Shown here piece after piece: positions 32,481 to 32,629 of a stretch of DNA of 32,629 nt. Source of the stretch: Bacillota bacterium (GTDB taxonomy: Bacteria; Bacillota; Clostridia; Lachnospirales; CAG-274); contig JAFUAF010000001.1 in NCBI GenBank assembly GCA_017460805.1, forward strand, positions 1 to 32,629, in the 5' to 3' direction. The translations under genes and the position numbers were made by a program. Under the pieces are notes generated by a model that worked only from the letters and a program-made list of their open reading frames with translations, did no database searches and was not told the DNA's origin. The stretch's first letter is position 1; the number at the start of each line of letters is the position of its first letter.

Positions 32481-32544
32481 CAGAGACAGGGGGACGGTTA
32501 GTGTGAATATCCCCTGTCAGCAACCCTATTTTTGCGCACACTAA
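32481..32544. repeat. REP-like repeat with two overlapping stems
   Basis: ACAGGGG from 32486 can pair with CCCCTGT (32511-32517), and TTAGTGTG (32498-32505) with CACACTAA (32537-32544), so the stems interlock. It begins where the DAHP synthase remnant is broken. Confidence 0.55.
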
Positions 32545-32584
32545 AAACACTATGCCCAAAATTCAAAAATTTAATAATTTATAT

Positions 32585-32613
32585 TGGACAACGCAACATC
32601 TTTGTTGTATAAT
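32585..32613 (+). promoter_or_regulatory. Rightward promoter at the window edge
   Basis: TGGACA (32585-32590), 17 bases, perfect TATAAT (32608-32613). ACAAC and GTTGT flank the spacer as a small inverted repeat. It should drive a gene beyond the right edge; none of that gene is visible. The stretch 32545-32584 shows nothing else. Confidence 0.65.
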
Positions 32614-32629
32614 GTATTTGAGCTTATAA

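Overview
The window looks like chromosomal DNA from a spore-forming, probably gut- or rumen-dwelling Clostridia (Oscillospiraceae/Ruminococcaceae-like). Evidence for this: moderately low GC, canonical TTGACA/TATAAT promoters with strong Shine-Dalgarno sites, a full-length SpoIIE, an OhrR of the Bacillus type, and three secreted proteins with dockerin-like C-termini. The species cannot be fixed from sequence alone.

Layout. (1) 1-3120: the start of a gene leaving the left edge, about 700 bases of non-coding DNA with two inverted-repeat structures, and a bare recombination module (XRE repressor, divergent promoters, Tn916-type excisionase, tyrosine integrase) whose integrase is frameshifted just before its catalytic tyrosine. 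(2) 3139-4457: two secreted proteins (dockerin-bearing; CAP/SCP). (3) 4601-6351: a four-gene peroxide operon, glutathione peroxidase / TSCPD protein / flavodoxin / OhrR, with an OhrR-like palindrome over its promoter. (4) 6354-8840: a lipoprotein, an unlisted 31-residue membrane peptide and a two-gene chromate-type transporter. (5) 8939-11722: SpoIIE with an unusual 21-bp-spacer promoter, two strong hairpins and a small XRE regulator. (6) 11799-18058: two tandem paralogous pectate lyases of about 1000 residues, each with a helical region, a lectin-like domain and a dockerin. (7) 18118-26015, all on the minus strand: a DNA-repair run (OGG-type glycosylase, DUF554, uvrB, an orphan gene with its own promoter, uvrA, TfoX-N protein, ogt). 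(8) 26090-30430: DUF6062, a membrane-anchored unknown, a tiny coat-like peptide, then trmK, nif3-like and an M16 peptidase. (9) 30440-32629: an AT-rich orphan gene, REP-like GGGGACGGTTC repeats, a 139-bp MITE with perfect 9-bp target duplication inside one such repeat, and a cation-diffusion-facilitator gene behind a NiCo (czcD) riboswitch. A truncated 3' end of a DAHP synthase gene and a rightward promoter finish the window.

The strongest regulatory readings are the NiCo riboswitch controlling a CDF exporter (metal-induced efflux) and the OhrR/operator pair (peroxide-induced, autoregulated detoxification). No CRISPR array, tRNA, rRNA or cohesin was seen. I did not find a clearly new multi-gene system. 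The least explained items are the three-gene gpx/TSCPD/flavodoxin set under OhrR, the two AT-rich orphan genes, the MITE/REP family, and the structured repeats at 246-345 and 573-642.
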